Source of the DNA: Dinochytrium kinnereticum
Taxonomy: Eukaryota; Chytridiomycota; Chytridiomycetes; Chytridiales; Chytridiaceae
Length of the DNA: 28,780 bases
Assembly (NCBI GenBank): GCA_027604005.1
Contig: JADGJT010000303.1
Location: 1-28,780 of the forward strand
Direction: 5' to 3'
How positions within the stretch are numbered: the stretch's first letter is position 1; each line of letters begins with the position of its first letter. This document shows, one piece after another, positions 1 through 11,131 of the stretch. The notes below the pieces were generated by a model that was not told where the DNA came from, ran no database searches, and was given only the letters and a program-made list of their open reading frames with translations. Both the position numbers and the translations under genes were made by a program.

Positions 1-1452
1 AATGTATTGAGGAATATAGCATCTCTAATTACTTAGATATGCTCTGTGAAATATTGAAACTATTGAAATCTTTCACACGAGCATCTGCAAAAAAAATGTT
101 GCTTTACCCCTGAGAGGAATTATAACTTGGCTTGGATCGAACAGTCACAGTCCTGACTCCCCAACTTCACTGATGCTACACATTTTCACTAGGACTCCCC
201 AAACTCGTGACAGAAACTTGTCTTCGATCATTCCAAATGGTTCACCGAGACCTGCTTTTTCATCTCTCATACAGGAATCAGGAGCGCTTCAATCAAAGGT
301 GCGGTTGAGGAATGCGTGTCTGGATTTATTGTGTTTGGGGTGATCGGTCTTCAATGATCATAATGCGGCTCTGTTTTTTGATTTTTTATTTTGTAGTGAT
401 GGATGTGTAAGATGCATGATAACGGGCCCTATCTAGATAAAGTAAGTTCATGTGGAGAGAAATGAAAGATTTATTATGAGTACGACCGTCTTGTCTACGT
501 CTCGCAAGGATCCACCAAGCGCCAGGCATAAATGGCTGATCGATGTATACAGGAGAGGAGCAGATGAAAATAGGAGAGTTATATATGCTCATTGCAAAGT
601 CAATTTCCAGGCTAGGACCTAGCCGCAATACGGGGTTGCTTTCATTGCAAAATCTAATTTGAGATGCTATGAATTGGAATTGGTAAGAGGCGGAATCTTC
701 CTGGCCGGTTGTCTAGAGTTTTCTTGGTCCACCAGTATATAAGAAAAAACTGATTATAAAATGACTTTTTTTGGATGTGTAGAAACAAGTGCCCGAGGAT
801 TTGTCGTGTAGTTTAAGCGTGGAATTCATTTTCAGGATGTGTGATATGGTTACAGTCCTTCATTTATTTATTTTTTTTTATACAAAGCCCAATCGTCATT
901 GAGTTTATCAATATCCAGAAAAAAAAACCTATCGATCTTATTATAGGACCTGTTTAAGCCAATAAAAACAAGCAACGCCTGATTTCTCCATAGCATCCCT
1001 TCGTATTGGCAATATGGGGGTTGCTTGAACGTTAACGAGGCTCATCATCCCAAGATTTGACAACAGCTCCGTGAAGCAGAACTAAGAAGTACCACACTTG
1101 CCCGTTCCAGCTTCAAACTCACAATATGAATTCTGTTTGCTGGTTTATGCGATTAAGCCTTGTTCTTCTTAGTCACATGGGAGCCATTCAATATCCCTAT
1201 TCCGATTTTAAGCTTGAGTGATGTCGCAACCCATGATTCATAAAAAGGAGACTGTAGTAATATGAGATGTGGAAGGGGCAATCTCAATCTTTTCTTTAAT
1301 AAAAACGCAAAAAACCAAAAACAAATACAAACGAACAAAACCATGCAGGTCCTTCCCAACTACCATCTTTCTCGAACTTTGAATAAAAAAAAAACAAAAA
1401 AAACAGCAAGGAACAGGATTAACCACAAAAAAAGAAAAGACAAATAGCCGCA
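1..1452. other. Gene-poor left flank, no supported gene
   Basis: I find no reading frame with recognisable protein features here. The stretch is AT-rich, with homopolymer runs at about 868-878 and 1387-1405. On the minus strand a short 80-codon frame (386-628) and a 68-codon frame (1153-1359) are open. The second ends in Lys-Lys-Asn-Lys-Ala after a hydrophobic start, but its first half is translated poly(T)-rich sequence, so I do not call it. The right end is probably the 3' UTR of the minus-strand NDT80-like gene. Confidence 0.5.
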
Positions 1453-3548
1453 TCAAAGGTTTACGCCAGGGTCTCGCCTTATGTTCCCCAAAACAGGCAG
1501 CATCGTGTTATCAAGCGTAAAAAGAGGCCACGCAGGAACCATTGGCGGAATCTGTGGCTGGTTCTGCTGGTCTAAAAATGGCGTCATCATCCCTGGCGTC
1601 GGAACCATCATAGATGGAAATGCAGCCTCTCCAGAGTTAACGGTCATCAAAGAAGGGCACCACGACTGCATGGCTGGCGAAAAAAGAGAAGGTACTGTCA
1701 AAGCTTGTTGCTGCAGTCTCTGCTGAGGCGCAGGCGTCGAAGTATGGTGTACAACTCCTTGGCTGAAGAGAGGAGCCATACCACCACCTTGTCCAAACAT
1801 CAAATGTCTGTGCAGCGTTGACTCGAAATATTGCTGACTGAGAGCAGTCAAATTAGAAGCCACAGGCTGTGGTATCGGTATTGATGGCACCGTGTTCGTA
1901 GAGAGAAGCAATGGAAGCAAGGAATTACTCGCAATGCTCGCGACGCTATCATGACTAACAGGAGGCATAATCGCCGCATCAAGGCTTGAAGGCCCCCCTT
2001 GCGATGCCAGCATTGTGAGAGGGTTGATCAGGGAAAATGCGTTCAAAGAGGGGTAACCACCAGTGGAAGAAGTGACGGGGACGGGCCCGTCAGACTGACT
2101 TCGTGGTGGCAGGTGGGTTAACGGCAAAATACTGCTGCTAAGGTCTAGCAAGGGGTTCACAGCGTCCGTCGAAGAACACTGAATAATCGATCCGACAGCC
2201 TGAGTAGAAGGTGTAAAAGTAGGGATAGCAACCGACTCCATATTCATACTCGAAATAGGTAAAGTAGGGGAAGGAACTGGCGCCATTTTCAAACTCGAAT
2301 AAGGGCCCCCGACCGGCAACAATGTCGATGCGTTTGAAGAGAGAAATGCCGAAACATCAGCATCTACAGATTTCATATCTATATCCGATTTCTTCGCAGC
2401 TCCTATTGCCCAATACGTATCCTTGCGCAAATTCTCGATCGGCACCGAGATATTTGTTACAACCTTCGTTGCTGATATCCCACGCGCAATCTTTTTTCCT
2501 GCCGCGGCTCCTTTCCCACAAGCAATTCTGGCTCTCTGCATCGGCGACAGCCCACCCCCAGCACCCCCCTCGTAATGGGAAGGAGATCGACTCCTGATGA
2601 CTAATGGGCAACTCTCCAAAACCGCCACAAGCACCTTTCCCCCGTTTTTACAAACAGCCCAAACCTCTAACACGACCTGCGCAAACTGCTGTGAAGCAAC
2701 GTCTGGATAAAGAGTCGATTTAGCGAGGGACGTTGACGACTTGAATTGAACTCTTTCAAAAGTCGCTACAGTTTCGTCTGGGATAGGCTTCGATAGGTTG
2801 GCCCCAGGTATCACTGTGCACATGTCAGGCGTTCGCTGAGGTCCTCTATCCCTTTTTGCTGTGTGCTGAATGATGTCTATGTTCGCGGCAAAAGGACCGC
2901 CTCCCAGGGCTCGAGAGGTGATTCCCATTCGGAAAGATTGGACATCGGCCAGACTGGGAGGGCCACTTTCAGAAAGGGATTCATGCACTTGGAAGGGTTC
3001 GAAGTCGGAGATGGGCTTGCCGTCGGCGTCTGTTATTTGAAAGCCAGTGCTTATTTTAAAGTAGTTGCGGCGATAGCATGTCCAGTTGTTCTCGGCGTGA
3101 AAGAAACCTTGGGCCTCGGCCGATATCTTGATCGTCAAACTAGTTGGACGGTCAGATTGCTATTGAGTCATGTATGCTGGCGGTACTCACGTCTTCCCAG
3201 TGCTGGACGAGATCAGCTTTTCCTTCTGAATCGTCTCACTAAAACCAGCCATGTTAGCCATCCTCCAGGTAAGGTGAAGAATTCAGGACTAAATGCCCAC
3301 CTGAAAAGCGGGACTTCCACATCCTTAAAGATCGAAGAGTGATCCCCCCGACGTCTCTTGGCGACCGAAGCAGTATCATCCCCCTGTTTCCCATACACAT
3401 TGCCCACCAACCCTAAGGTTTTCTCACATTCCTTGCCCATATCATGCACAGGTGCTGTAGGGACAAACTCTTCCCTCGGCCTACCCAGGGGTTTAGACAG
3501 AGCCGGTGCCTTGTCCGCCTCTTCAACCTTGATCTCCTCCACTTTCAT
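1453..3548 (-). CDS. NDT80/PhoG-family DNA-binding transcription factor
   Basis: Sequence-specific transcription factor of the Ndt80/PhoG class, acting in the nucleus. In fungi this family controls meiosis, nutrient stress and programmed cell death (family knowledge). I place three exons: 3548-3301, 3262-3191 and 3139-1453, with introns of 38 and 51 nt. The joined product is about 668 residues. The DNA-binding domain starts after about residue 105 and holds the family signatures ENNWTCYRRNYF and, further on, VIRSRSPSHYEG. The N-terminal exon carries an acidic/lysine stretch (KVEEIKVEEADK) and a basic KRRRG that could be a nuclear signal. The second half is Ser/Pro/Thr/Gln/Met-rich low complexity, as in activation regions. 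It is tandem with MDM31, 262 bp downstream of that gene's stop. The start at 3548 is the first ATG of the open exon. The family is clear, but the paralog (Ndt80, Vib-1/XprG-like or another) is not. Confidence 0.88.
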
Positions 3549-3810
3549 ATTCCCAGGAGGATGGCAGCCGTGCGTATGCTCCCTTGATGACGGCTTGAGT
3601 ATGGATGGGTTGTATGCGATGTAAAGAAATACAAGTCTGTGGCATGCAGTCTATGTAACGTCGTATTTCTCCCCACCACCATGACTGTCAAAATTTATTA
3701 TTGTCTTTTTCACGCCTTCATAATCAGGCGACATACCAAGGGCTGCACCAAAACAACGCATTAGAATAAAGCAGGTAGAAAGAAAGAAGAGAAAAAGCAT
3801 ATCTCACTCC

Positions 3811-6073
3811 TCACCTCCCAAAATGCATCGTCCAATGCTCCCACCCTCGCGTGCCCCTCGCGTAATCAACCGCCGCGACAATGTTTTTCGTGACGCTTTG
3901 AATGCTCCAAAGCCCGACACGCTTAAGGTGATGCCCTCTTTCTCTCTCGTTAAGCACAAGATCCGTGACAGCTCTACCAATTTCCTCGCCAAACAGGTCA
4001 ACCATCCCAGCGCTATGGAAGGTCCAGGCACCATCAAAGTTGCCCTATGTATATACAAGAACAAAAAACAAAAAAACGCGGTGAGGAGAAGAGAAGGAGA
4101 AGAGAAGAAATAAAGCGGTTGAAGAATGTACGCACTAAATCCATCTTTGCCCAGAACGACAGAGGGATACGTGTCCTGTTCGCATTCATATACGCTACCA
4201 CTGGTCTCATTATCGCGTTATTCATATAAGAAATATGCGACGTTGCGAGCGGCAGAGAAGCCCTTAAGTCGTTCAAGCTCACACTGCAGTGCATTAAAAG
4301 TGAAGGAGTGTCTCCCTCATCTTGCGTCATAACGGCCCCATTAGCAACCCTACTAGACCCTGCAAGAGACATGCTATACCGAGGAGGGTAAAATCTCGGC
4401 TCGAACGGCGTAGCACCCGCTTGGGGCACATTCAGAGATCGATCCCTGTACCTCAGAATTCGATTTATATTGGAAGCCAGTGCGGAAGTGGCAACAACTC
4501 CACCGCGTCTACCCTCGCTCTCTGGATGTCGCAGGATGAGCTCCTCGATAGTTCCCATTGCGGAGCCTTTGATCTCCTCGAACTCACTCATAAGGAGTTG
4601 AAGGAGATCATTATCGTTGGTTTTGGGGATGAAGAGGTGGAAGTCCACGTCAAGAGTGCCTGAGGTGATCCAGCCGAACGGTCCAGTGACTCCCGCGTTG
4701 AGGTGGTCAATAGGGAAGTTGTTGATCTTAAGATGACGCTAAAATACGGGGTTAGGGGCATAAAAATAAAATAGAATATATATATCTACCATTTTCGCCC
4801 ACTTCATCTGACTGGACGCATTCACCTCCTCTTCCGATCTCCAATTAATGGTCCTCACATTATCGGTCGATGCTTTCCCAACTGACATGGCCAACACATC
4901 ATTTTCTTGAGGTTTGTGAACGCTAAACAAGCAGTTATCAAACATGCCCACAATCGAGTTGGCACACATGATGTCATAAAGAAGCCACTGCTTCCTAAAA
5001 AGCGGAAGTTCGCCACGGAAGACCGACACAGCGTACGGCCGGAAATTGGGATTCAAAATCGTCAGAAGCAGATCTTCCACTACAAACTTGTCCATTTCGA
5101 AATCTCCAGGAAGGGAATGTCGCCGTGATGGCACCCAGCTAGGGTCCCATATAATGTGGCGTCTATCAACTACCCCTCTAACCCCCTTCATCGTACACTC
5201 CATGATAAGCCCACGGCCTTCCAGCCACCTCCATAATGATAGTGTCACATCTACAGAGTCGATATTGAGATCCCAGTAGGTCCAGTTTAAGTCCACCTCA
5301 TCAGGAAAAAGCGCACCGCCACCGCGCTCCAGCTTTTCTCTCTCTTTTCTTCGTAGCCAAGTATCACCCGTGCAAACTATGGAGACGTTCGTAAGACGTA
5401 TGGTTCCCTCCTTCCAGCGGGGGACGATGGCTGACTCAAAGCCAATCTCAAAGCCGGTTTCCTTGGTAAGGTATCGTGAAATGCTCTCGGCAAAATACTC
5501 TATTAGGATTGAGAGAGATATGGTTTAGAGAAAGTCGTTGCCATCGGTACACGCGGAAAAAGCCTTGTCACCTTGGAACTTGATGCTGTTGGCCACTGAC
5601 ACAACCAAAGAGACAGCCGTCGTCGTCCCCGCAAGAATAAACAGTGAAGTTCCCACCGAGAGCCAGGAAAACAAGGCCAGCACATCATCAACTCTTAAAG
5701 ACCTCCGGTAATTGTACTGCCCGAGAAGAAGCAACCGAATCCTAAGCCTAACCTTCTGGAAAAGACCCTGCGCATTCGCAACAATCTCGTCAGGCGTTGG
5801 TACAAACGCCGAAGCCGTCTCCCTCGCCTCTCTCTGAGACTTTGCCGAAAAGGATCGTCTACACCGGCAGAACATGGATCGGAGGTGTGGTAGGAGTGAA
5901 GGCTTTGATGTAGACAGGAATATGCGTGAACGAGTGAATGTGATGAGGGAACGATGGACTTGGGTTTCAGGGCGTCGTATACGGAGAATGAGGGTGCTTC
6001 GTGATGCGGATTGGATGTGCGGGAAGGGTGGACGGTGGCCGTGGGCGGGCAGTGATGCCGCCCTCACCCACAT
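3811..6073 (-). CDS. MDM31: Mdm31/Mdm32-family mitochondrial inner-membrane protein
   Basis: Fungal inner mitochondrial membrane protein needed for organelle shape, mtDNA nucleoid inheritance and lipid homeostasis (family knowledge). Four exons fit GT..AG borders and frame: 6073-5572, 5499-4790, 4738-4136 and 4044-3811, giving about 682 residues. Visible features are an Arg/Ser-rich N terminus typical of a matrix presequence, a first membrane segment around WLSVGTSLFILAGTTTAVSL, then the family block with FESAIVPRWKEGTIRL. Family-typical segments follow, such as LNWTYWDLNIDSVDVTLSLW, WLLYDIMCANSIVGMFDNC and INNFPIDHLNAGVTGPFGWI. The C-terminal exon has NFDGAWTFHSAGMVDLF, like the end of yeast Mdm31. 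No stop or frameshift is seen in the exons. A later in-frame ATG (5878) would remove most of the presequence, so I prefer 6073. A downstream NDT80-like gene lies on the same strand. Confidence 0.9.
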
Positions 6074-6336
6074 CGTTAATGACTTGAGATGCTTTCGAAA
6101 ATGAGAAAAGTGCTAGTTGTCGCACAAGGTTTCCCACAGCCAAACCTGCTCACCTCTATCAAAATCGACTCTGTTGTTGGGGCAAGATCCTCAAAAAGAA
6201 ACATCTTCAAGGAGCCTGAGAGAACTGCCCCAGCGTCTTTAAAGGAATGGAAAAGCGGCTCAAAAAATCCTCCATAGCCTCAACAGCGACATTTCCCTTC
6301 TCTCCCAAGGGGCTGGGAGCCACATAACCTGATCCA

Positions 6337-6596
6337 CCACAGACCTGCTCTACGGATTCTTGGACCAGGGAGTCGACAACAAGCATCAGCCTTCACTGGA
6401 AAATATGAAAGTGAAACTGAACAAACTCAGTACCGCAGTCTTTCACTTCATAGCCAGGGCCGACAACATTTTTTAACGTCAATAACCAAACTGGAAACTC
6501 AGACATAGTCACAGAAGACTTTCTCTGCCAACACTTGGCCCTCCCTTACAAACTGTGTGAGTTCTCTCTTTTGGCCCTCCATAGTTCAAGCCTTGA
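6337..6596 (+). pseudogene. Ty1/copia gag fragment, decayed
   Basis: A short open stretch (about 6337-6474) reads like the middle of a copia-type Gag, with LENMKVKLNKLSTAVFHFIA followed by RADNIF and a stop. In a shifted frame the similarity continues as QTGNSDIVTEDF and LPYKLCEFSLLALHSSS. This is the usual Gag pattern of an interaction helix, then a T/S-G-N/E-P-D/E-D-x-V/L loop, then LP..Y..F..LLALHS. At least one frameshift and one stop separate the halves. The host is a fungus and this is an old retrotransposon relic, not an active gene. Confidence 0.6.
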
Positions 6597-6775
6597 CCAC
6601 TGTGGAGAAAGAATTCACTGTGCAGCGCAAGCTGTGTTCGTGAATGTCCTTCAAGGTCCGTGAATAGCTGCAAAGATTTTGTTTTCTGTAATAAGTAATA
6701 TCAGTGGTTCTCATGCAGCTCTATTATGGTGAAAGAGAAAAACACGAAAAAACAATAACAAAATGAACCGATACA
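6545..6775 (+). repeat. Dispersed repeat, copy A (gag end joined to noncoding/LTR-like DNA)
   Basis: This stretch is related, in reverse complement, to 27273-27465. Two perfect blocks anchor the match: 18 nt at 6571-6588 equals the reverse complement of 27435-27452, and 19 nt at 6722-6740 equals the reverse complement of 27309-27327. Between and around them the similarity is partial, with small indels. The left end encodes the end of the gag fragment (LLALHSSS). The right end is noncoding and could be an LTR, since a TG start follows about 85 bp after the last gag-like residue, but I cannot fix the LTR borders. Confidence 0.7.
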
Positions 6776-6879
6776 GAGATGATACGTGCCTCGGTAGATG
6801 GGTGTATTAGGCAGTAGATTTTTAAGCTACAAATTTACATGTAAGCCGCTTTTAATATGTCCTCACTCCTAGCTCATCT

Positions 6880-7670
6880 ACACAGGGCTCCTTTCAGGCC
6901 TCACCCCCCTTCCGGGACAATTCAGTAGCCCACGTCATCGCCAGAGATCATGGACGAAGATTTATTCGAGCAGACATTCGTAAGAAGTTGTGACAAGAAG
7001 GCATCTATCTGTGGTTTACCCTTAGACAATGTCATGGTCTAGCGTTGCGGTACCCCTGCAGACGTCCGATCCTTGAGCACCTCATAGGACAACATGCAAG
7101 ATCTCTACATGGCCAATATGGTCACCACTGGCAATGGCAGGGGCAAGAAAGAGTTCTAGAAAGGCAAGAAGGACTCCCTGCACTCCATTCTCAACTCCGT
7201 CAATTCCACGGGGGTTTCCTTCCTTGAGTTGAAATCGATGCATAAGGATCTCCAAACGAAATTATGCATGGATCTCATTGCTGCACTTGCCAGAACAAGG
7301 GACACTTCACAATTGACTGCTCGCAGATCGCCCACTCTCCCTATTCCCCCAAGCGAAACCTCAATGGAAGACACAGAACGGCAAGCCATGCAACACTCTT
7401 TGGCACTGGTGGCTACTCTCCAACAGTTAGCAGCAATGCCCGCTAAAATGCAAGCAAAAGGTTTCCAATCTTTTGCAGTCACCGTCAACACACCGGCAGA
7501 GAAGAAAGCAAACAACAAGGCCCATCCCCAGAAGTGTCAGCAGCTCTACTTCTTCGCTAGTGGTATCACAGTACGCCCTCCAGAACGGCCCAATCGCTAC
7601 GACATATGGCCCTCCACTACTTAGCATCTGGTCTATTAATATAAGTGAGGGAGATGCTACTCAGCAGTGA
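6880..7670 (+). pseudogene. Retroelement gag remnant with a CCHC zinc knuckle
   Basis: The frame opening at 7264 encodes HCCTCQNKGHFTIDC, a perfect C-x2-C-x4-H-x4-C zinc knuckle of the kind at the C-terminal end of retrotransposon Gag proteins. In a neighbouring frame, 7229-7624 is open for 131 codons but shows no recognisable domain. The upstream part (6947-7226) holds several in-frame stops. The knuckle and the gag fragment at 6337-6596 are in the same orientation, so they may be parts of one old element split by the LTR-like block at about 6600-6800. No protease or integrase motif is visible before 7670. Confidence 0.5.
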
Positions 7671-8811
7671 TGAAATGGGAAGGTGCGTTAAGAGGATAAC
7701 TGGGTTTTCCCAAACCACCGTAGGCTCTGAGTAGTTATAGTCATCTTACTGTCATTCAGCTTTTCATCTCCAGAGAGACTAGTGGCGGCTGATGGGACAT
7801 GTCTGCTGAAAGTTCCTCCAGAAGGGGCTGCAAATGCCAGACCCATGAGAAGCGGCTTTGGAAGTCGCCTCCCACTTTACAGGAAGAAATAGTGAAGAAA
7901 TCTTTCGCGTGGGTTCATGTACGGCTAATAGCTCGCGAAGACAGCCGTGCAGACGCGTCGACTGAGCAGCATACATCTCCGCCATCTAGTAAAAGCATAA
8001 CTAGTGATAGGTTTTAGAAAGGCGTCCCTCATAGCCTATAGATGTCTTTAGTCACTCTACGCTCTGATAAGAGGGATATGTCCGATAGAAAAATTCGGAA
8101 TATCTCACTGAATGCACATATCTCCAATGGTCTCAGTATGCAAACACATCAACACCTGATAATATGTAGAACGACGTGCCTTCAACATCAAGGATGGTGG
8201 AGCGTCGGCGGACGGCTTCACAGCCATCCTCAGGGTAGATCTCAGCAACTAGATTATTGGTTGGTAACAAGATTCTGTTTATTAAGTTGTTCAGCTGGCA
8301 AGATGCCTTAAATCCTGACAAAGATCGTTGATGATTTAATATTCACATATCCTCCACGGTCCACCCCTCCACACGTGAAGTTTCCGTTGCGTTGCCGCAC
8401 CATGCGAGTACCTACTCATTTCCCGTAGATGTCATGCTCCCCTACCAGTCAGCCCGTAATAACCTCATGGTCTCGTCCTTCACTAACGTCCATCAATAAC
8501 TCATTCATTCCCACACCTTCTCGCCCATCATGTCTACATGCGACCGTGCCGTTCGTACGCGTAATCATTCTACCAATCTATTATCGAAAACAGTTTGTCA
8601 AGTAGAGTTACTATGTAGACTTACCCATGTCACCATGGTGCTGCTATTCATCATTCATCCTGTAAATAGTAAAAAATTCTATCCCTCCGCCTGACGCGGT
8701 TCCCCCGTTACATCACCTCCTATTCCATCATGACACTAGAGGATGTTCCCGCTTTCATATTGAAACCCATTAGGTCAGTGATTTAAGCTTCGTATGTTAA
8801 TCTTTCTTCCG
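7671..8811. other. Gene-less stretch, possible further retroelement debris
   Basis: I see no supported gene. Short frames occur on both strands (for example 7799-8017 plus, 8133-8321 minus) without recognisable domains. On the minus strand an AATAAA at about 8280 lies upstream of a frame with TNNLVAEIYPEDG, which could be LTR/leader sequence of another element, but I found no second copy in the window to prove it. From 8340 to 8560 the plus strand is pyrimidine-rich with recurrent CATC/CATT words. Confidence 0.4.
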
Positions 8812-9058
8812 TTTAAAGAGTGCTTCAGCAAGTCCTGGGTCGAGGCGGTTGTTCCTGGTGTCGACGATAGATTTCTTGGTGCAACTCAGGGTCATCATCT
8901 GAGGCCGGTGCGATACGGTGATTTACAGATGAAATGTCTAGCCAGCATATTCTCGCGAAGATAACGCGAGAATGTGATTGATGTAATGCGTTGGCTGCAC
9001 CATTACGAGAAAGAAAGAAAGAACCTATTAATAAACTGAAGAGGCTTCCCATAAGCAC
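8812..9058 (-). other. Possible small minus-strand gene, two competing readings
   Basis: One frame (9058-8825) is open for 77 codons, beginning with a hydrophobic MLMGSLFSLLIGSFFL that resembles a signal or anchor. A different frame at the 3' end reads SIVDTRNNRLDPGLAEALFK then RKKD and a stop near 8812, which looks like a natural C terminus. The two could be joined only through a 28-nt GT..AG segment (about 8930-8903), shorter than any other intron in this window. I cannot assign a family. It lies just upstream of, and divergent from, the Got1-like gene at 9152. Confidence 0.2.
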
Positions 9059-9151
9059 TTGGCTGGCTGGCGACGGTGCCTTGCTTGAACCTAAAGCTTA
9101 CTTATTACACTTTGTACAAATTTCAAAATTGAAAGCCCCAAACAAGGACGA

Positions 9152-9749
9152 ATGTACGGCAAGAAGAAAGTCCAGGTTAAAGAAGCACCCGAGTTCTTTG
9201 ACGCCGGCGCTATGGCTATGGATTATCTCGTGAAGGGATATCACCAAGGTTACGCTTTAATCAAGAAGAAGCTTCCGAAGCCAGACCCAACTGCTTCAGA
9301 CCAGACCTGGAAGATTGTCATGTTGTCAGGAATTGGTGCGGTTGTTCTTGGGGTCCTGACAGGATTCTGGGGACGACTGATCTTCCTTGGGCATGTGCGT
9401 GGTATCTTTGAATCTTAGCAGACGTTTTGATTATATCGATGTTCTCTTTCGTCATCGTCTAATAAGCCTCCGGCCAAAACGGCAATTTCAGATCGCAGTT
9501 GTGGTTGGCAGCGTGATGGAATTCGGCGCAAAGAAAGCTTTCACTACGGTTTACAGGCCTGAGAAGCTCCGATCTACCATATTTCTTGCTCTTGGGTTTA
9601 TTCTCATACTCTTCGGACAGAATATTGTTGGACTCCTAGTTGAGGTATGATTCGAATCTGGCCGCCAGAAACCAAGCTATTGACATGTGTTTTGACAGGC
9701 AGCAGGCTTTATCTCTTTAAATGATTATGACCGATTATTGGTGCTCTGA
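9152..9749 (+). CDS. Small Got1/Sft2-like membrane protein
   Basis: Three exons (9152-9394, 9492-9644, 9699-9749) with 97- and 54-nt introns give about 148 residues. The C-terminal half resembles the true GOT1 in this window: YRPEKLRSTIFLALGFILIL then FGQNIVGLLVEAAGF aligns with RRQKIRGTVMFFGGILLVFF then KRPMIGMCVEAFGF. The N-terminal 64 residues (with KKKVQVKEAPEFF and KKKLPKPDPTASD) have no match I recognise. The first helix pair appears shortened and the canonical C-terminal tail is missing. By analogy with Got1 it would sit in Golgi/ER-type membranes and help vesicle transport, but that is inference. Exon 1 could begin further upstream. The intron 1 donor GTGCGT and acceptor TTTCAG are good. 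Confidence 0.55.
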
Positions 9750-9861
9750 TATATCTCTCGCATGTAGATTTGAAATATATTGTTACTGTAAGCCCCAAAT
9801 TCTTTGTTTTGATCCTCCAAAACAAAATTGTCGTAAACCAATAAATATTGAACAAACCCCG

Positions 9862-10755
9862 ATGTCGAAGGCAAAGGAACCACAAAATGGGACAGCGGCT
9901 CCAGCATCGAAGAGCACGTAGGGGGAGAAGCTGATATACATCCTTCTTACACTTACCATCCGTAAAGCGTACTGATAAAGGTCGGCATGGTTGGTGATAG
10001 TCAAATTGGCAAGACTTCCCTGATGGTCAAGTATGTGGAGGGTTCATTTGATGAGGATTATATTCAGACATTGGGTGAGCCTCGCCGCCTTTGGAATCGC
10101 TGACTAACTGTATCAGGGGTGAACTTTATGGAAAAGACAATATCGATCAGAAACACTGAAATCACCTTCAGCATTTGGGATCTTGGAGGTAGGATTTGGG
10201 GTGAGCTGGAGAGAGTTGGGACCAACATCATTGTTTCCTCAAAGGTCAACGCGAATTCGTCAATATGCTTCCACTGGTGTGCAACGACGCTATCGCTCTT
10301 TTATTCATGTTTGATCTGTCGAGAAAGTCGACCTTGAACTCTATTAAGGAATGGTACAGACAAGCAAGAGGTTTCAACAAGGTACATTGCCCATGATTGT
10401 TTTTGTCTCTCCTCCTTCTAGACAAGGTTACCAAAATCTTTGTAGACAGCTATACCCTTTTTAATTGGAACGAAATACGATTGCTTTGCGACATTTTCTA
10501 GAGAGGAGCAGGAGGAGATCACAAAGCAGGTGAGAATGCATTCGAAAAGACATATCGCAGACTCAATTGCTCCTTTTCTGAATGCAATAGGCGAGGAAGT
10601 TTGCTAAAGCTATGAAAGCATCACTCATCTTCTGCTCAACCTCCCACTCCATTAACGTTCAAAAAATATTCAAAATCGTGCTAGCTAAAGCCTTCGACCT
10701 AAAATGTACTATTCCATGCATAGAAGAGATTGGGGCACCCATTCTCGAATATTAA
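9862..10755 (+). CDS. spg1: Spg1/Tem1-family septation GTPase
   Basis: Ras-superfamily small GTPase at the top of the septation-initiation/mitotic-exit cascade, located at spindle pole bodies in yeasts (family knowledge). Six exons (9862-9917, 9968-10074, 10117-10188, 10245-10381, 10446-10529, 10591-10755) give about 206 residues. Motifs: P-loop GDSQIGKTS (from residue 27), switch II as WDLGGQ rather than the Ras WDTAGQ (about 74-79), [14 protein letters not shown], the guanine-specificity loop GTKYD (132-136), and the characteristic C-terminal part with [30 protein letters not shown] and the [14 protein letters not shown] block are diagnostic for Spg1/Tem1. No C-terminal CAAX box, as expected. 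Intron 2 contains a clear branch-point-like CTAAC 12 nt before its AG. Confidence 0.94.
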
Positions 10756-10799
10756 AGCCTACAATATCAATTAGTAAACTTTTACTCATTTCAAGTAAC

Positions 10800-11038
10800 A
10801 TGGCAAATCGGCACATCATTCGGGTTTCGGTCATCAGTGTCGCAGCTCTTGTTGGAGGGTTTGGTAGGAGATAAAGAAGAGAGGGAGAGTTCTAATCAGG
10901 CTATGGAAAGCCTTCCACCGATGGGCGACCACGACAGTAGAAAAAGCTGAACAAGCCGAGAAAGCGCGGTCGGCATTCTACAACGATGCCGCAGTTCTAG
11001 AGCAATGGCAAAAGGAAAGGCAAAACAAGCAGAAATAA
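10800..11038 (+). CDS. 65-residue probable single-pass membrane protein (ATP synthase subunit e-like?)
   Basis: Two exons, 10800-10858 and 10900-11038, join in frame with a 41-nt intron whose donor is the weak GTTTGG. The better-looking donor GTAGGA at 10864 would put exon 2 into the wrong frame. The product has a short N terminus (MANRHIIR), a hydrophobic segment (VSVISVAALVGG), then a charged helical tail rich in Glu, Lys, Gln and Ala (for example VEKAEQAEKARSAF, EQWQKERQNKQK). Size and layout recall ATP synthase membrane subunit e, which has one N-terminal glycine-containing helix and a charged tail, but I see no diagnostic motif. An AATAAA followed by a long A run is at about 11093-11112. 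It sits 44 bp after the GTPase stop, same strand. Confidence 0.45.
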
Positions 11039-11131
11039 AAAAACGCCGCCAAGACCTTTACACCTCAAACTCTCATTTGGTTTAGCATGGAGCAATAAAA
11101 AAAAAAAAAAAACCATAATTTTTTCTCCAAT

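Noticed and set aside
1153..1359. Short minus-strand frame ending in a KKNKA tail, like an ER-retrieval signal
   Set aside because: Half of it is translated T/A-rich low-complexity sequence and I find no upstream exon or family match; it may just be the 3' UTR of the NDT80-like gene.
2863..3342. 159-codon plus-strand frame opposite the NDT80-like gene
   Set aside because: It is an antisense shadow of exons with clear Ndt80 motifs and spans two introns of that gene; no domain of its own.
8133..8321. Minus-strand frame as part of another LTR/leader
   Set aside because: AATAAA and a pol-independent leader look suggestive, but no second copy in the window supports it, so it stays only as a note on the gene-less stretch.
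9646..9665. GATTCGAATC palindrome resembling a tRNA B box
   Set aside because: No matching A box, acceptor stem or cloverleaf; it lies inside an intron of the Got1-like gene.
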